From: Isoptericola sp042668085 | Lineage (GTDB): Bacteria; Actinomycetota; Actinomycetes; Actinomycetales; Cellulomonadaceae | Length of the DNA stretch: 15,535 bases | Reading direction: 5' to 3' | Assembly (NCBI RefSeq): GCF_042668085.1 | Contig: NZ_JBHVBO010000098.1 | Location: 1-15,535 of the forward strand | Shown: one piece after another, positions 4,745-12,343 of the stretch | Layout: each line of letters starts with the position of its first letter | Position numbering within the stretch: the first letter of the stretch is position 1 | Notes under the pieces: model-generated | Databases searched by the model: none | Seen by the model: the letters and a program-made list of their open reading frames with translations, nothing else | Told to the model about the DNA's origin: nothing | Translations under genes and position numbers: made by a program

Positions 4745-6760
4745 GTGCCAGAGAACGAGACCACCGCCCCCAGCCTCGAGAACCTGCTGCACGAGACGCG
4801 AGCGTTCCCGCCCAGCCCCGCCTTCGCGGCGCAGGCGAACGCCCAGGCGTCCCTGTACGAGGAGGCCAAGGCCGACCGGCTCGGGTTCTGGGCCGACCAG
4901 GCACGGGAGCTGGTCAGCTGGTCGACGCCGTTCACCCAGACCCTGGACTGGTCCGAGGCCCCGGTCGCGAGGTGGTTCGCCGACGGGAAGCTCAACGCCG
5001 CGTACAACGCGGTGGACCGGCACGTCGAGGCCGGGCTCGGCGACCGGGTCGCCATCCACTTCGAGGGCGAGCCGGGCGACACGCGCACCGTCACCTACGC
5101 GGACCTGCAGCGCGAGGTCTCCCGGGCCGCCAACGCCCTCACCTCGCTGGGCGTCACCAAGGGCGACCGGGTCGTCATCTACCTGCCGATGCTGGTCGAG
5201 TCGGTCGTCGCGATGCTCGCGTGCGCCCGCATCGGCGCGCCGCACTCGGTGGTCTTCGGCGGCTTCTCCGCCGACGCGCTGCGCAGCCGCATCGCCGACG
5301 CCGAGGCGAAGCTGGTCATCACGGCCGACGGCGGATACCGCCGCGGCGCGCCGTCCGCCCTCAAGCCCGCCGTCGACGAGGCGCTCGCGCCGAAGGACGG
5401 CGAGCCCGCCACCACCGTGCAGCACGTGCTCGTCGTGCGCCGCACCGAGCAGGACGTCGCGTGGACCGACGGCCGCGACGTCTGGTGGCACGACGCCCTG
5501 GAGCAGGCCGACCCGGTCCACGAGCCGATCGAGGTGGACGCGGAGCACCCGCTGTTCATCCTGTACACGTCGGGCACGACGGGGAAGCCGAAGGGCATCC
5601 TGCACACCACGGGCGGCTACCTCACGCAGGCGGCCTACACCCACAAGAACGTCTTCGACCTCAAGGCCGAGTCCGACGTCTACTGGTGCACCGCCGACAT
5701 CGGCTGGGTCACCGGGCACACGTACGTCGTCTACGGTCCGCTGGCCAACGGCGCCACCCAGGTGCTGTACGAGGGCACGCCGGACACCCCGCACCGCGGC
5801 CGCTGGTGGGAGCTGATCGAGAAGTACAAGGTCTCGATCCTCTACACCGCGCCGACGGCCATCCGCACCTGCATGAAGTGGGGCGAGGACATCCCCGCCG
5901 GCTTCGACCTGTCGAGCCTGCGGGTGCTCGGCTCGGTGGGCGAGCCCATCAACCCCGAGGCGTGGATGTGGTACCGCCGCGTCGTCGGCGGCGACACCAC
6001 CCCCATCGTCGACACCTGGTGGCAGACCGAGACGGGCGCCATCATGATCAGCCCGCTGCCGGGCGTCACCGCCACCAAGCCCGGCTCGGCGCAGGTCGCG
6101 CTGCCGGGCATCGTGGCCGACGTCGTCGACGACGAGGCCCGCTCCGTGCCCGACGGCGGCGGCGGGTACCTCGTGCTCTCCGAGCCGTGGCCGTCCATGC
6201 TGCGCGGCATCTGGGGCGACCTGCAGCGGTTCAAGGACACCTACTGGTCGCGGTTCGAGGGCCTGTACTTCGCCGGCGACGGCGCCAAGAAGGACGAGGA
6301 CGGCGACATCTGGCTGCTCGGCCGCGTGGACGACGTCATGAACGTCTCCGGCCACCGCCTGTCGACGACGGAGATCGAGTCCGCGCTCGTCTCGCACGAC
6401 GTCGTGGCCGAGGCCGCCGTCGTCGGCGCCAACGACGAGACCACCGGCCAGGCGGTCGTCGCGTTCGTGATCCTGCGCGGCGAGCACGCCGACCGCGCGT
6501 CCACGCCGGAGGGGGCCGAGGAGGTGCAGGCCGAGCTGCGCAACCACGTCGCCAAGGAGATCGGCCCGATCGCCAAGCCGCGCCGCATCCTCGTCGTGCC
6601 GGAGCTGCCCAAGACCCGGTCCGGCAAGATCATGCGCCGACTGCTGCGCGACGTCGCCGAGAACCGCACGGTGGGCGACGCGACCACGCTCGCCGACTCG
6701 TCCGTGATGGACCTCATCTCCGCAGGTCTCGCCAAGCCGTCGGCGGCCAACGAGGACTGA
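4745..6760 (+). CDS. acs: Acetyl-coenzyme A synthetase (AMP-forming)
   Basis: Encodes 671 residues, close to the usual 650. It makes acetyl-CoA from acetate, ATP and CoA through acetyl-AMP, feeding the TCA cycle and acetylation reactions in the cytoplasm. Visible motifs are the phosphate loop YTSGTTGKPKG (274-284), TWWQTETG (424-431), whose Trp shapes the small acetate pocket, YFAGDGAKKDEDGDIWLLGR, the hinge region, and PKTRSGKIMRRLLR near the end. In that last motif Lys628 is the catalytic lysine of the C-terminal domain and the known target of GNAT/sirtuin control in this family (PX4GK pattern). GGYRRGA in the N-terminal half matches the CoA-binding segment. The GTG start has a strong Shine-Dalgarno sequence. 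A Crp-like site suggests carbon-source control. Nothing is truncated. Confidence 0.96.
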   Translation: MPENETTAPSLENLLHETRAFPPSPAFAAQANAQASLYEEAKADRLGFWADQARELVSWSTPFTQTLDWSEAPVARWFADGKLNAAYNAVDRHVEAGLGDRVAIHFEGEPGDTRTVTYADLQREVSRAANALTSLGVTKGDRVVIYLPMLVESVVAMLACARIGAPHSVVFGGFSADALRSRIADAEAKLVITADGGYRRGAPSALKPAVDEALAPKDGEPATTVQHVLVVRRTEQDVAWTDGRDVWWHDALEQADPVHEPIEVDAEHPLFILYTSGTTGKPKGILHTTGGYLTQAAYTHKNVFDLKAESDVYWCTADIGWVTGHTYVVYGPLANGATQVLYEGTPDTPHRGRWWELIEKYKVSILYTAPTAIRTCMKWGEDIPAGFDLSSLRVLGSVGEPINPEAWMWYRRVVGGDTTPIVDTWWQTETGAIMISPLPGVTATKPGSAQVALPGIVADVVDDEARSVPDGGGGYLVLSEPWPSMLRGIWGDLQRFKDTYWSRFEGLYFAGDGAKKDEDGDIWLLGRVDDVMNVSGHRLSTTEIESALVSHDVVAEAAVVGANDETTGQAVVAFVILRGEHADRASTPEGAEEVQAELRNHVAKEIGPIAKPRRILVVPELPKTRSGKIMRRLLRDVAENRTVGDATTLADSSVMDLISAGLAKPSAANED

Positions 6761-6767
6761 CCTCGGC

Positions 6768-6846
6768 TCCCCGCGAGGTAGTTCAAGGCTCCGCGAGGTA
6801 GTGGTCCAGTCCACTACCTCGCGGAGCTTCGGACTACCTCGGCGAG
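6768..6846. repeat. Palindromic element with four CGAGGTAGT words (REP-like)
   Basis: The word CGAGGTAGT occurs twice directly (6774-6782, 6794-6802) and twice inverted as ACTACCTCG (6813-6821, 6833-6841). The inner pair lies within a perfect 17-bp stem and the outer pair forms 9 bp around it. This nested symmetry is more than a terminator needs and resembles REP/BIME elements. I find the word nowhere else in the window. Confidence 0.6.
6786..6829 (+). terminator. Stem-loop terminator candidate after acs
   Basis: GCTCCGCGAGGTAGTGG (6788-6804) pairs perfectly with 6811-6827 around the loop TCCAGT; a G-U and an A-U pair extend it to 19 bp as RNA. It starts 26 nt after the acs stop. Only TT follows, so it may protect the 3' end or stop transcription without a U-tract. 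Confidence 0.5.
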
Positions 6847-6849
6847 AAT
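6844..6849 (+). promoter_or_regulatory. Predicted -10 hexamer of mshD
   Basis: GAGAAT ends exactly 6 nt before the GTG at 6856, inside the end of the palindromic element. There is no Shine-Dalgarno sequence at a workable distance, so a leaderless mRNA is likely. Confidence 0.4.
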
Positions 6850-6855
6850 GGGGTC

Positions 6856-7827
6856 GTGTCCACCTCGCCCGTCCAGCCCACCCTGTCCTTCGACCCCCTC
6901 GACCCGTCCGCCCAGGACGCCGTGCGCGCGCTCGCCGCCGCGGCGGCCGAGCGGGACGGCGTCGCCCCGCTCTCGGAGCAGCCGCTGCTCCGGCTGGGGA
7001 CGGACGCCGACTGGCTGACGCACGTCGTGGCCCGCGGCGAGGACGGCGCCGTCGTCGGCTACCTGCAGGTGGACCGGGGCGGCGTCGACGCGAGCGCCGA
7101 GCTGGTGGTGCACCCGGACCACCGGCGCCGGGGCGCCGGGAGCGTGCTGCTGCGCACCGCCGAGCGCGACGCGCGGCTGCCGATGTTCTCGGGCGCCCCC
7201 GGCCAGCGCGGCAAGCCGCTGCGGGTGTGGGCGCACGGCGACCTGCCCGCGGCGCGGGCGTTCGCCGCAGCGCACGGCTACGCGGTGGCGCGCGAGCTGC
7301 TGGTGCTCGCGCGGCCGCTCGGTCCCGACGACGCGGCGCGCGACCTGCCGGACCTGCCCGGCCTCGCCCTGCGGACGTTCCGGCCCGGCGATGACGACGA
7401 GGCGTGGGTGCGCGTCAACGCCGCGGCCTTCGCCGACCACCCCGAGCAGGGCCGGCTCACGGTGGACGACCTGCACGACCGGCAGCGCGAGCCCTGGTTC
7501 GACGCCGACGGCTTCTTCCTCGTGGTGCCCGACGGCGAGGGGTCCGGCGAGCCGCTCGGTTTCCTCTGGACCAAGGTCGAGCCGGGTCCGGACGGTGCGC
7601 AGCAGGACGGCGAGATCTATGCCGTCGGCGTCTCCCCCGACGCGCAGGGCCGCGGGCTGGGCCGCGCGCTCACCGCCGTCGGGCTCCGCCACCTGGCACG
7701 CGTGGGCTGCGACCGCGCGGTGCTCTACGTGGACGGCGACAACGCGGCGGCGCTGGCCACGTACGCGAGCGCGGGCTTCGAGCGCGCCGCGGTGGACGTC
7801 CAGTACGCGCGTGCCGCGGGCGCGTAG
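6856..7827 (+). CDS. mshD: Mycothiol synthase
   Basis: Encodes 323 residues with two tandem GNAT domains, the hallmark of MshD. The N-terminal domain has AELVVHPDHRRRGAGSVLLR (81-100) and is thought to bind acetyl-CoA structurally. The C-terminal domain has EIYAVGVSPDAQGRGLGRAL (acetyl-CoA motif QGRGLG, 264-269) and then LYVDGDNAAALATYASAGFE, both typical of the active domain. The enzyme acetylates Cys-GlcN-Ins to complete mycothiol, the low-molecular-weight thiol of Actinomycetota, in the cytoplasm. FLWTKVEPG precedes the second motif, as in known MshD proteins. The GTG start is chosen because a -10-like hexamer lies 6 nt upstream. mshD is often near phosphate genes in actinobacteria, as here with ppk 49 bp downstream. 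Confidence 0.92.
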   Translation: MSTSPVQPTLSFDPLDPSAQDAVRALAAAAAERDGVAPLSEQPLLRLGTDADWLTHVVARGEDGAVVGYLQVDRGGVDASAELVVHPDHRRRGAGSVLLRTAERDARLPMFSGAPGQRGKPLRVWAHGDLPAARAFAAAHGYAVARELLVLARPLGPDDAARDLPDLPGLALRTFRPGDDDEAWVRVNAAAFADHPEQGRLTVDDLHDRQREPWFDADGFFLVVPDGEGSGEPLGFLWTKVEPGPDGAQQDGEIYAVGVSPDAQGRGLGRALTAVGLRHLARVGCDRAVLYVDGDNAAALATYASAGFERAAVDVQYARAAGA

Positions 7828-7845
7828 CGACGGGGCGGAGAACTT

Positions 7846-7867
7846 CGTCACCCGCCGTTCACCTATC
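7846..7867 (+). promoter_or_regulatory. Weak PHO-box-like direct repeat before ppk
   Basis: CGTCACCCGCC and GTTCACCTATC form two 11-nt units sharing TCACC in register. The second unit starts with GTTCACC, the PhoP repeat consensus of Streptomyces, while the first has only 5 of these 7 bases. The second unit runs into the likely -10 (TATCGG, 7864-7869), which is unusual for an activator site. Confidence 0.35.
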
Positions 7868-7869
7868 GG
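7864..7869 (+). promoter_or_regulatory. Predicted -10 hexamer of ppk
   Basis: TATCGG ends 7 nt before the ATG at 7877, again fitting a leaderless start. It overlaps the second PHO-like repeat unit. Confidence 0.35.
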
Positions 7870-7876
7870 TGCCACG

Positions 7877-10246
7877 ATGGGGGGCATGACTGCGTCGCGC
7901 CCCCGAACGTCCCGGTCCCGCGACGGACGCGGCGATCCCGCCGCGCCGGACGCCGTCGCGGCCGCCGAGGTGACGGACAGCCGGCCGCGCTCCACGGCCG
8001 TCGCGCCGTCCCGCCCCCTGGACCCGCAGCTCGCGGCCCACATCGCCGAGCACATCGCCGAGGAGCCGGGCCCCGACGGCGTCGCCGAGGCCGCGCTCGA
8101 GCCGCTTCCCGACGACCGCTTCGCGGAGCGCGAGCTCAGCTGGCTGGCGTTCAACGAGCGGGTGCTGGAGCTGGCGGAGGACCCGACGCTGCCGCTGCTG
8201 GAGCGCACCCGGTTCCTCGCGATCTTCGCGTCCAACCTGGACGAGTTCTTCATGGTGCGGGTAGCCGGCCTGAAGCGCCGCATCGCGACGGGCATCGCCG
8301 TCACCGCGGCGTCGGGCATGAGCCCGCGCCAGGTGCTGGGGGCGATCGGCGAGGGCGCGCACCGCCTGATGACGCGGCACGCGGAGGTGTTCCGCTCCGA
8401 CGTGCAGCCCGCGCTCGACGCCGAGGGCATCACCATCGTGCACTGGGACCAGCTCGAGGCCCGCGAGCAGGAGCGCCTGCACAAGTTCTTCCGCAAGCAG
8501 ATCTTCCCCGTGCTTACGCCGCTCGCGGTGGACCCGGCGCACCCGTTCCCGTACATCTCGGGGCTGTCGCTGAACCTTGCGGTCGTCGTCGCGAACCCCC
8601 TGACGGGCAAGGAGCACTTCGCCCGGGTCAAGGTGCCGCCGCTGCTGCCGCGGTTCATCGCCGTCGACGACCGCGGCCGCCCGTCGGCGCCCACGCCCAC
8701 GCAGCGCGGGGGCACCCAGACGTCGTTCGTGCCGCTGGAGGAGGTCATCGCCCAGCACCTCGACCACCTGTTCCCGGGCATGGAGGTGCGCGAGAGCCAC
8801 ACGTTCCGCGTCACGCGCAACGAGGACGTGGAGGTCGAGGAGGACGACGCCGAGAACCTCCTGCAGGCGATGGAGAAGGAGCTGCTGCGCCGCCGCTTCG
8901 GCCCGCCCGTGCGGCTCGAGCTCGCGCACGGCATCTCCGCGCGCATCCGCGAGCTGCTGGTGCGCGAGCTCGGGGTGGCCGAGGAGGAGGTGTACGAGCT
9001 GCCCGCGCCGCTCGACCTCACGGGGCTCAACGTCATCGCCGACATCGAGCGCGCGCCGCTGCACTACCCGCCGTTCGTCCCGACGACGCACCGCCAGCTC
9101 GCCGAGGTGGAGTCGGCCACGGCGCGCGACGTCTTCGCCGCGATCCGCGAGCGGGACATCCTGCTGCACCACCCCTACGACTCGTTCTCCACGTCGGTGC
9201 AGACGTTCCTCGAGCAGGCGGCCGCCGACCCGGCGGTGCTCGCGATCAAGCAGACGCTGTACCGCACGTCGGGCGACTCCCCGATCGTCGACGCCCTGAT
9301 CGACGCCGCCGAGGCCGGCAAGCAGGTGCTCGCGCTCGTCGAGATCAAGGCGCGCTTCGACGAGCAGGCCAACATCTCCTGGGCGCGCAAGCTCGAGGAG
9401 GCGGGCGTGCACGTCGTCTACGGGATCGTCGGCCTCAAGACGCACGCCAAGCTGTCGCTCGTGGTGCGCCAGGAGTCCGACGGGCTGCGCCGGTACTGCC
9501 ACGTCGGCACCGGCAACTACCACCCGAAGACGGCCCGCCTCTACACCGACCACGGCCTGCTGACCTGCGACCGCGACGTCGGCCAGGACCTCACGCGGCT
9601 GTTCAATCAGCTCTCCGGGTACGCCCCGCAGTCGCGCTTCCACCGGCTGCTGGTCGCGCCCCGCGCCGTGCGGGCCGGCCTCATCGAGCGCATCGACCGC
9701 GAGGCCGACGCCGCCCGTGCCGGGCACGACGCGTGGGTGCGCATCAAGGTGAACTCCGCCGTCGACGAGGCCACCATCGACGCCCTGTACCGGGCCTCGC
9801 AGGCCGGGGTGAAGGTCGACCTGGTGGTCCGCGGGATCTGCGCGCTACGCCCGGGCGTGCCCGGCCTGAGCGAGAACATCCGCGTGCGCTCGATCCTCGG
9901 CCGCTTCCTCGAGCACTCCCGCATCTACGCGTTCGCGAACGCGGCCGGGCCGGCCATCGGCGAGGGGCCGGAGTCCGGCCCGGAGGTGTACATCGGCTCG
10001 GCCGACCTCATGCACCGCAACCTCGACCGGCGCGTCGAGGCGCTGGTCCGGATCGCCGACGAGGGCCAGGTCGCGGAGCTGCTGGAGCTCATGGACGCGT
10101 CCATGTCGGACGAGACCGCCACGTGGCACCTGCAGCCGGACGACACCTGGGTGCGGCACGCCGCCGGCCCGGACGGCGCACCGCTCGTGGACCTGCAGGC
10201 GCAGCTCGTCGCCCGTCACCGCCGCCGGCCCGAGCGGGCTCGATGA
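7877..10246 (+). CDS. ppk: Polyphosphate kinase 1
   Basis: Encodes 789 residues (786 if the ATG at 7886 is used); family members are about 690-740. A low-complexity Ala/Pro/Arg tail fills residues 1-78, and the conserved core begins at DDRFAERELSWLAFNERVLE (79-98). The N-domain includes FASNLDEFFMVRVAGLKRR. The phosphorylated histidine is in GLKTHAKLSLVVRQE (His523). The second conserved histidine is probably His680 in GRFLEHSRIY, and IGSADLMHRNLDRR near the end is a further family signature. The enzyme reversibly polymerises the ATP gamma-phosphate into polyphosphate at the membrane or in granules. The next gene starts 7 nt after the stop. A PHO-like repeat upstream suggests phosphate control. 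The leaderless -10 spacing favours the ATG at 7877. Confidence 0.96.
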   Translation: MGGMTASRPRTSRSRDGRGDPAAPDAVAAAEVTDSRPRSTAVAPSRPLDPQLAAHIAEHIAEEPGPDGVAEAALEPLPDDRFAERELSWLAFNERVLELAEDPTLPLLERTRFLAIFASNLDEFFMVRVAGLKRRIATGIAVTAASGMSPRQVLGAIGEGAHRLMTRHAEVFRSDVQPALDAEGITIVHWDQLEAREQERLHKFFRKQIFPVLTPLAVDPAHPFPYISGLSLNLAVVVANPLTGKEHFARVKVPPLLPRFIAVDDRGRPSAPTPTQRGGTQTSFVPLEEVIAQHLDHLFPGMEVRESHTFRVTRNEDVEVEEDDAENLLQAMEKELLRRRFGPPVRLELAHGISARIRELLVRELGVAEEEVYELPAPLDLTGLNVIADIERAPLHYPPFVPTTHRQLAEVESATARDVFAAIRERDILLHHPYDSFSTSVQTFLEQAAADPAVLAIKQTLYRTSGDSPIVDALIDAAEAGKQVLALVEIKARFDEQANISWARKLEEAGVHVVYGIVGLKTHAKLSLVVRQESDGLRRYCHVGTGNYHPKTARLYTDHGLLTCDRDVGQDLTRLFNQLSGYAPQSRFHRLLVAPRAVRAGLIERIDREADAARAGHDAWVRIKVNSAVDEATIDALYRASQAGVKVDLVVRGICALRPGVPGLSENIRVRSILGRFLEHSRIYAFANAAGPAIGEGPESGPEVYIGSADLMHRNLDRRVEALVRIADEGQVAELLELMDASMSDETATWHLQPDDTWVRHAAGPDGAPLVDLQAQLVARHRRRPERAR

Positions 10247-10253
10247 GGGCGCG

Positions 10254-11300
10254 GTGAGGGTGGCGCGGGTGCGCCGGGCGGCGGGCACGACGGCCTCCCC
10301 GCTCGTGGACAGGCTGGGGGCGACGTCGGTGGAGCACGCCCCGGTGATCGAGTCGGCGGGCGCGCTCGTGTGGCGCGAGCGCGACGGGCGGCTGCAGGTG
10401 CAGCTCGTGCACCGGCCGCGCTACGACGACTGGTCCTGGCCGAAGGGCAAGCTCGAGCCGGGCGAGTCGCTGAACACCGCCGCCGCGCGCGAGGTGGCGG
10501 AGGAGACGGGCAAGCCCGTGGTCCTGGGCGTCCCCCTGCCGGGGCTGCAGTACCTGACGCCCGAGGGGCGCGTGAAGCGCGTGCACTACTGGGCGGCCCG
10601 CCGAGCCTCCCGGACGGATGACGCCGCGGCCCTCGACGCGCGGTTCCCCGTGCAGCCGCCGTCGAAGGACGAGGTCGACAAGAAGGCGTGGCTTGACGTC
10701 GACGACGCCGCCGCGCGCCTCACGCGCCGCGCCGACCGCGGTCCGCTCGAGGCCCTCGTGGAGGCGCACGGCCAGGGCCGGCTCGCCACGCACGCGGTCG
10801 TCATCGTGCGGCACGGCAAGGCCGTCACCCGGGCGGCCTGGCACGGCGCGGAGCACGACCGGCCGCTGACGCCGGTGGGGTACGGCCAGGGCGCGGCCCT
10901 CGTCCCGGTCCTCGCGGCCTACGGCGTGACGTCCGTCGTCTCGAGCCGCTGGGAGCGCTGCGCGGCGACGATCGAGCCGTACGTGCGGGCGTCGCACGCC
11001 CGCCCGGAGCTCAGCGACCAGCTGGGCGAGGCCGAGCACGAGCGCTCGCCGTCCCGCGTCGCCGCGACGGTGCGCGACCTGCTCGAGTCGGGCCGGTCGG
11101 CGGTGCTGTGCACGCACCGGCCGGTGCTCCCGACGGTGCTCGACGTGCTGGGCCAGCACTCCCGCCGCGCCGTCGCGAACGTGCTGCCCTCGCGCGACCC
11201 GTTCCTTGAGCCGGGCGACCTGCTCGTCGCCCACGTGGCGACCACCGGCAAGGGCCCCCGCGTCGTCGCGGTCGAGAAGGTCACTCCCCCGGTCTACTGA
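10254..11300 (+). CDS. mutT1: MutT1-like Nudix hydrolase fused to histidine phosphatase domain
   Basis: Encodes 348 residues in two domains. The N-terminal Nudix domain carries GKLEPGESLNTAAAREVAEE (65-84), continuing TG, matching GX5EX7REUXEEXG; the final position expected to be hydrophobic is Lys87. The C-terminal domain has the phosphoglycerate-mutase motif VRHGKA (185-190) and CTHRPVLP (286-293), giving the catalytic His187 and His288. In mycobacterial MutT1 this pair hydrolyses 8-oxo-(d)GTP and diadenosine polyphosphates, and its gene also follows ppk. The GTG start lies 7 nt after the ppk stop, with GAGGG overlapping that stop as a possible ribosome binding site, so it is probably cotranscribed. 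A GTG at 10260 is an alternative start. It likely links nucleotide sanitation to polyphosphate metabolism. Confidence 0.9.
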   Translation: MRVARVRRAAGTTASPLVDRLGATSVEHAPVIESAGALVWRERDGRLQVQLVHRPRYDDWSWPKGKLEPGESLNTAAAREVAEETGKPVVLGVPLPGLQYLTPEGRVKRVHYWAARRASRTDDAAALDARFPVQPPSKDEVDKKAWLDVDDAAARLTRRADRGPLEALVEAHGQGRLATHAVVIVRHGKAVTRAAWHGAEHDRPLTPVGYGQGAALVPVLAAYGVTSVVSSRWERCAATIEPYVRASHARPELSDQLGEAEHERSPSRVAATVRDLLESGRSAVLCTHRPVLPTVLDVLGQHSRRAVANVLPSRDPFLEPGDLLVAHVATTGKGPRVVAVEKVTPPVY

Positions 11301-11319
11301 CCGCCGGCGGTCGTCGAGC

Positions 11320-11341
11320 CCGGCGTCAGGCCGGCGTCAGG
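11320..11341. repeat. 11-bp tandem duplication at the end of pit
   Basis: CCGGCGTCAGG occurs twice head to tail (11320-11330, 11331-11341). The second copy contains the pit stop codon and the first lies just beyond it. It is probably a small slippage duplication in the 36-bp convergent gap between the mutT1-like gene and pit. Confidence 0.6.
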
Positions 11342-12341
11342 CCAGCCAGGGGTGCAGGATCCACGTGGTCAGGGCGGCGACGGCCGCGGCGGCGGGGATC
11401 GTCAGCACCCACGCGGCGCCGATGTTCTTGGCGACGCCCCAGCGCACGGCGGACAGCCGGCGCGTGGCGCCGACGCCCATGATCGCCGAGGTGATGGTGT
11501 GCGTCGTCGAGACCGGCGCGTGGAGGATGAACGCGTTGGCGTAGAGCACCAGTGCCGACACCGACTCGGCCACGAAGCCGCGCGCCGGGTCGAGCTCGAT
11601 GATGCGACGGCCGAGCGTGCGCATGATCCGCCAGCCGCCGGAGTAGGTGCCGAGCGAGATCGCGCCCGCGGCGGCGAGCTTGACCCACAGCGGGATCGTG
11701 CCGTCGGCGGCGGCCCACCCCACCGTCACGAGGGCCATGTAGATGACGCCCATGGTCTTCTGCGCGTCCTGCAGCCCGTGGCCGAGCGCCATGGCCGCCG
11801 CGGAGGCGGTCTGCGCGAGGCGGAACCGGCGCGTCACCCGCGAGGGGGCGGCGTTCCGGAAGATCCACAGCACGGCGACCATCACGAGGTAGGCGCCGAC
11901 GAAGCCGATGAGCGGCGAGAACACCATCGGCAGCACGACCTTGTCGATGATCGACTGCCCGTAGATGGGGAGCCCGGCCGCCAGGCCCGCCCCGACGAGC
12001 CCGCCGATCAGCGAGTGCGTGGACGACGACGGCAGGCCGAACCACCAGGTGATGAGGTTCCAGGCGATGGCGCCGATCAACGCGCACAGCACCACGACGA
12101 GCGCGGTGTGGTTGGAGGCGTCCTGCAGGTCGACGATCGACGTCGCGATGGTCTCGGCGACCTCGGTGCCGAGGAGTGCGCCGACGAAGTTCATCACCGC
12201 CGCCATGCCCAGCGCGACCCGCGGCGTCAGCGCGCGGGTCGAGACGGAGGTGGCGATGGCGTTGGCCGCGTCGTGGAAGCCGTTGGTGTAGTCGAAGCCG
12301 AGCGCGATCGCGACGACGAGGACGACGAGAGCCGCCTCCAC
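11337..12341 (-). CDS. pit: Low-affinity inorganic phosphate transporter, PiT family
   Basis: Encodes 334 residues, an integral membrane protein of about ten hydrophobic segments. The two inverted family signatures are present: GFHDAANAIATSV (21-33) with GLPSSSTHSLIGG (102-114) in the first half, and GHGLQDAQKTMGVI (187-200) with APVSTTHTITSAIMG (275-289) in the second. PiT carriers import metal-phosphate with protons. The length is that of short actinobacterial PiT proteins. The GTG at 12341 follows the stop of the PhoU-like gene by 2 nt, with AAGGAG 8 nt before the start, so the two form an operon. The PHO box upstream of the operon suggests induction in low phosphate. PhoP-controlled pap-pit operons are known in Streptomyces. 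Confidence 0.93.
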   Translation of the reverse strand: MEAALVVLVVAIALGFDYTNGFHDAANAIATSVSTRALTPRVALGMAAVMNFVGALLGTEVAETIATSIVDLQDASNHTALVVVLCALIGAIAWNLITWWFGLPSSSTHSLIGGLVGAGLAAGLPIYGQSIIDKVVLPMVFSPLIGFVGAYLVMVAVLWIFRNAAPSRVTRRFRLAQTASAAAMALGHGLQDAQKTMGVIYMALVTVGWAAADGTIPLWVKLAAAGAISLGTYSGGWRIMRTLGRRIIELDPARGFVAESVSALVLYANAFILHAPVSTTHTITSAIMGVGATRRLSAVRWGVAKNIGAAWVLTIPAAAAVAALTTWILHPWLA

Positions 12342-12343
12342 CG

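Noticed and set aside
4625..6814. Minus-strand frame of about 730 codons antisense to acs
   Set aside because: Its composition (Val, Gly, His, Asp, Arg) is that of a reverse-complement shadow; acs on the plus strand has all family motifs.
6856..7827. The mshD product as the Acs acetyltransferase
   Set aside because: Its two tandem GNAT domains and characteristic motifs identify it as mycothiol synthase, which acetylates a small thiol precursor.
6814..9045. Long minus-strand frame opposite mshD and ppk
   Set aside because: Ser/Arg-rich shadow without domains; mshD and ppk account for the coding bias.
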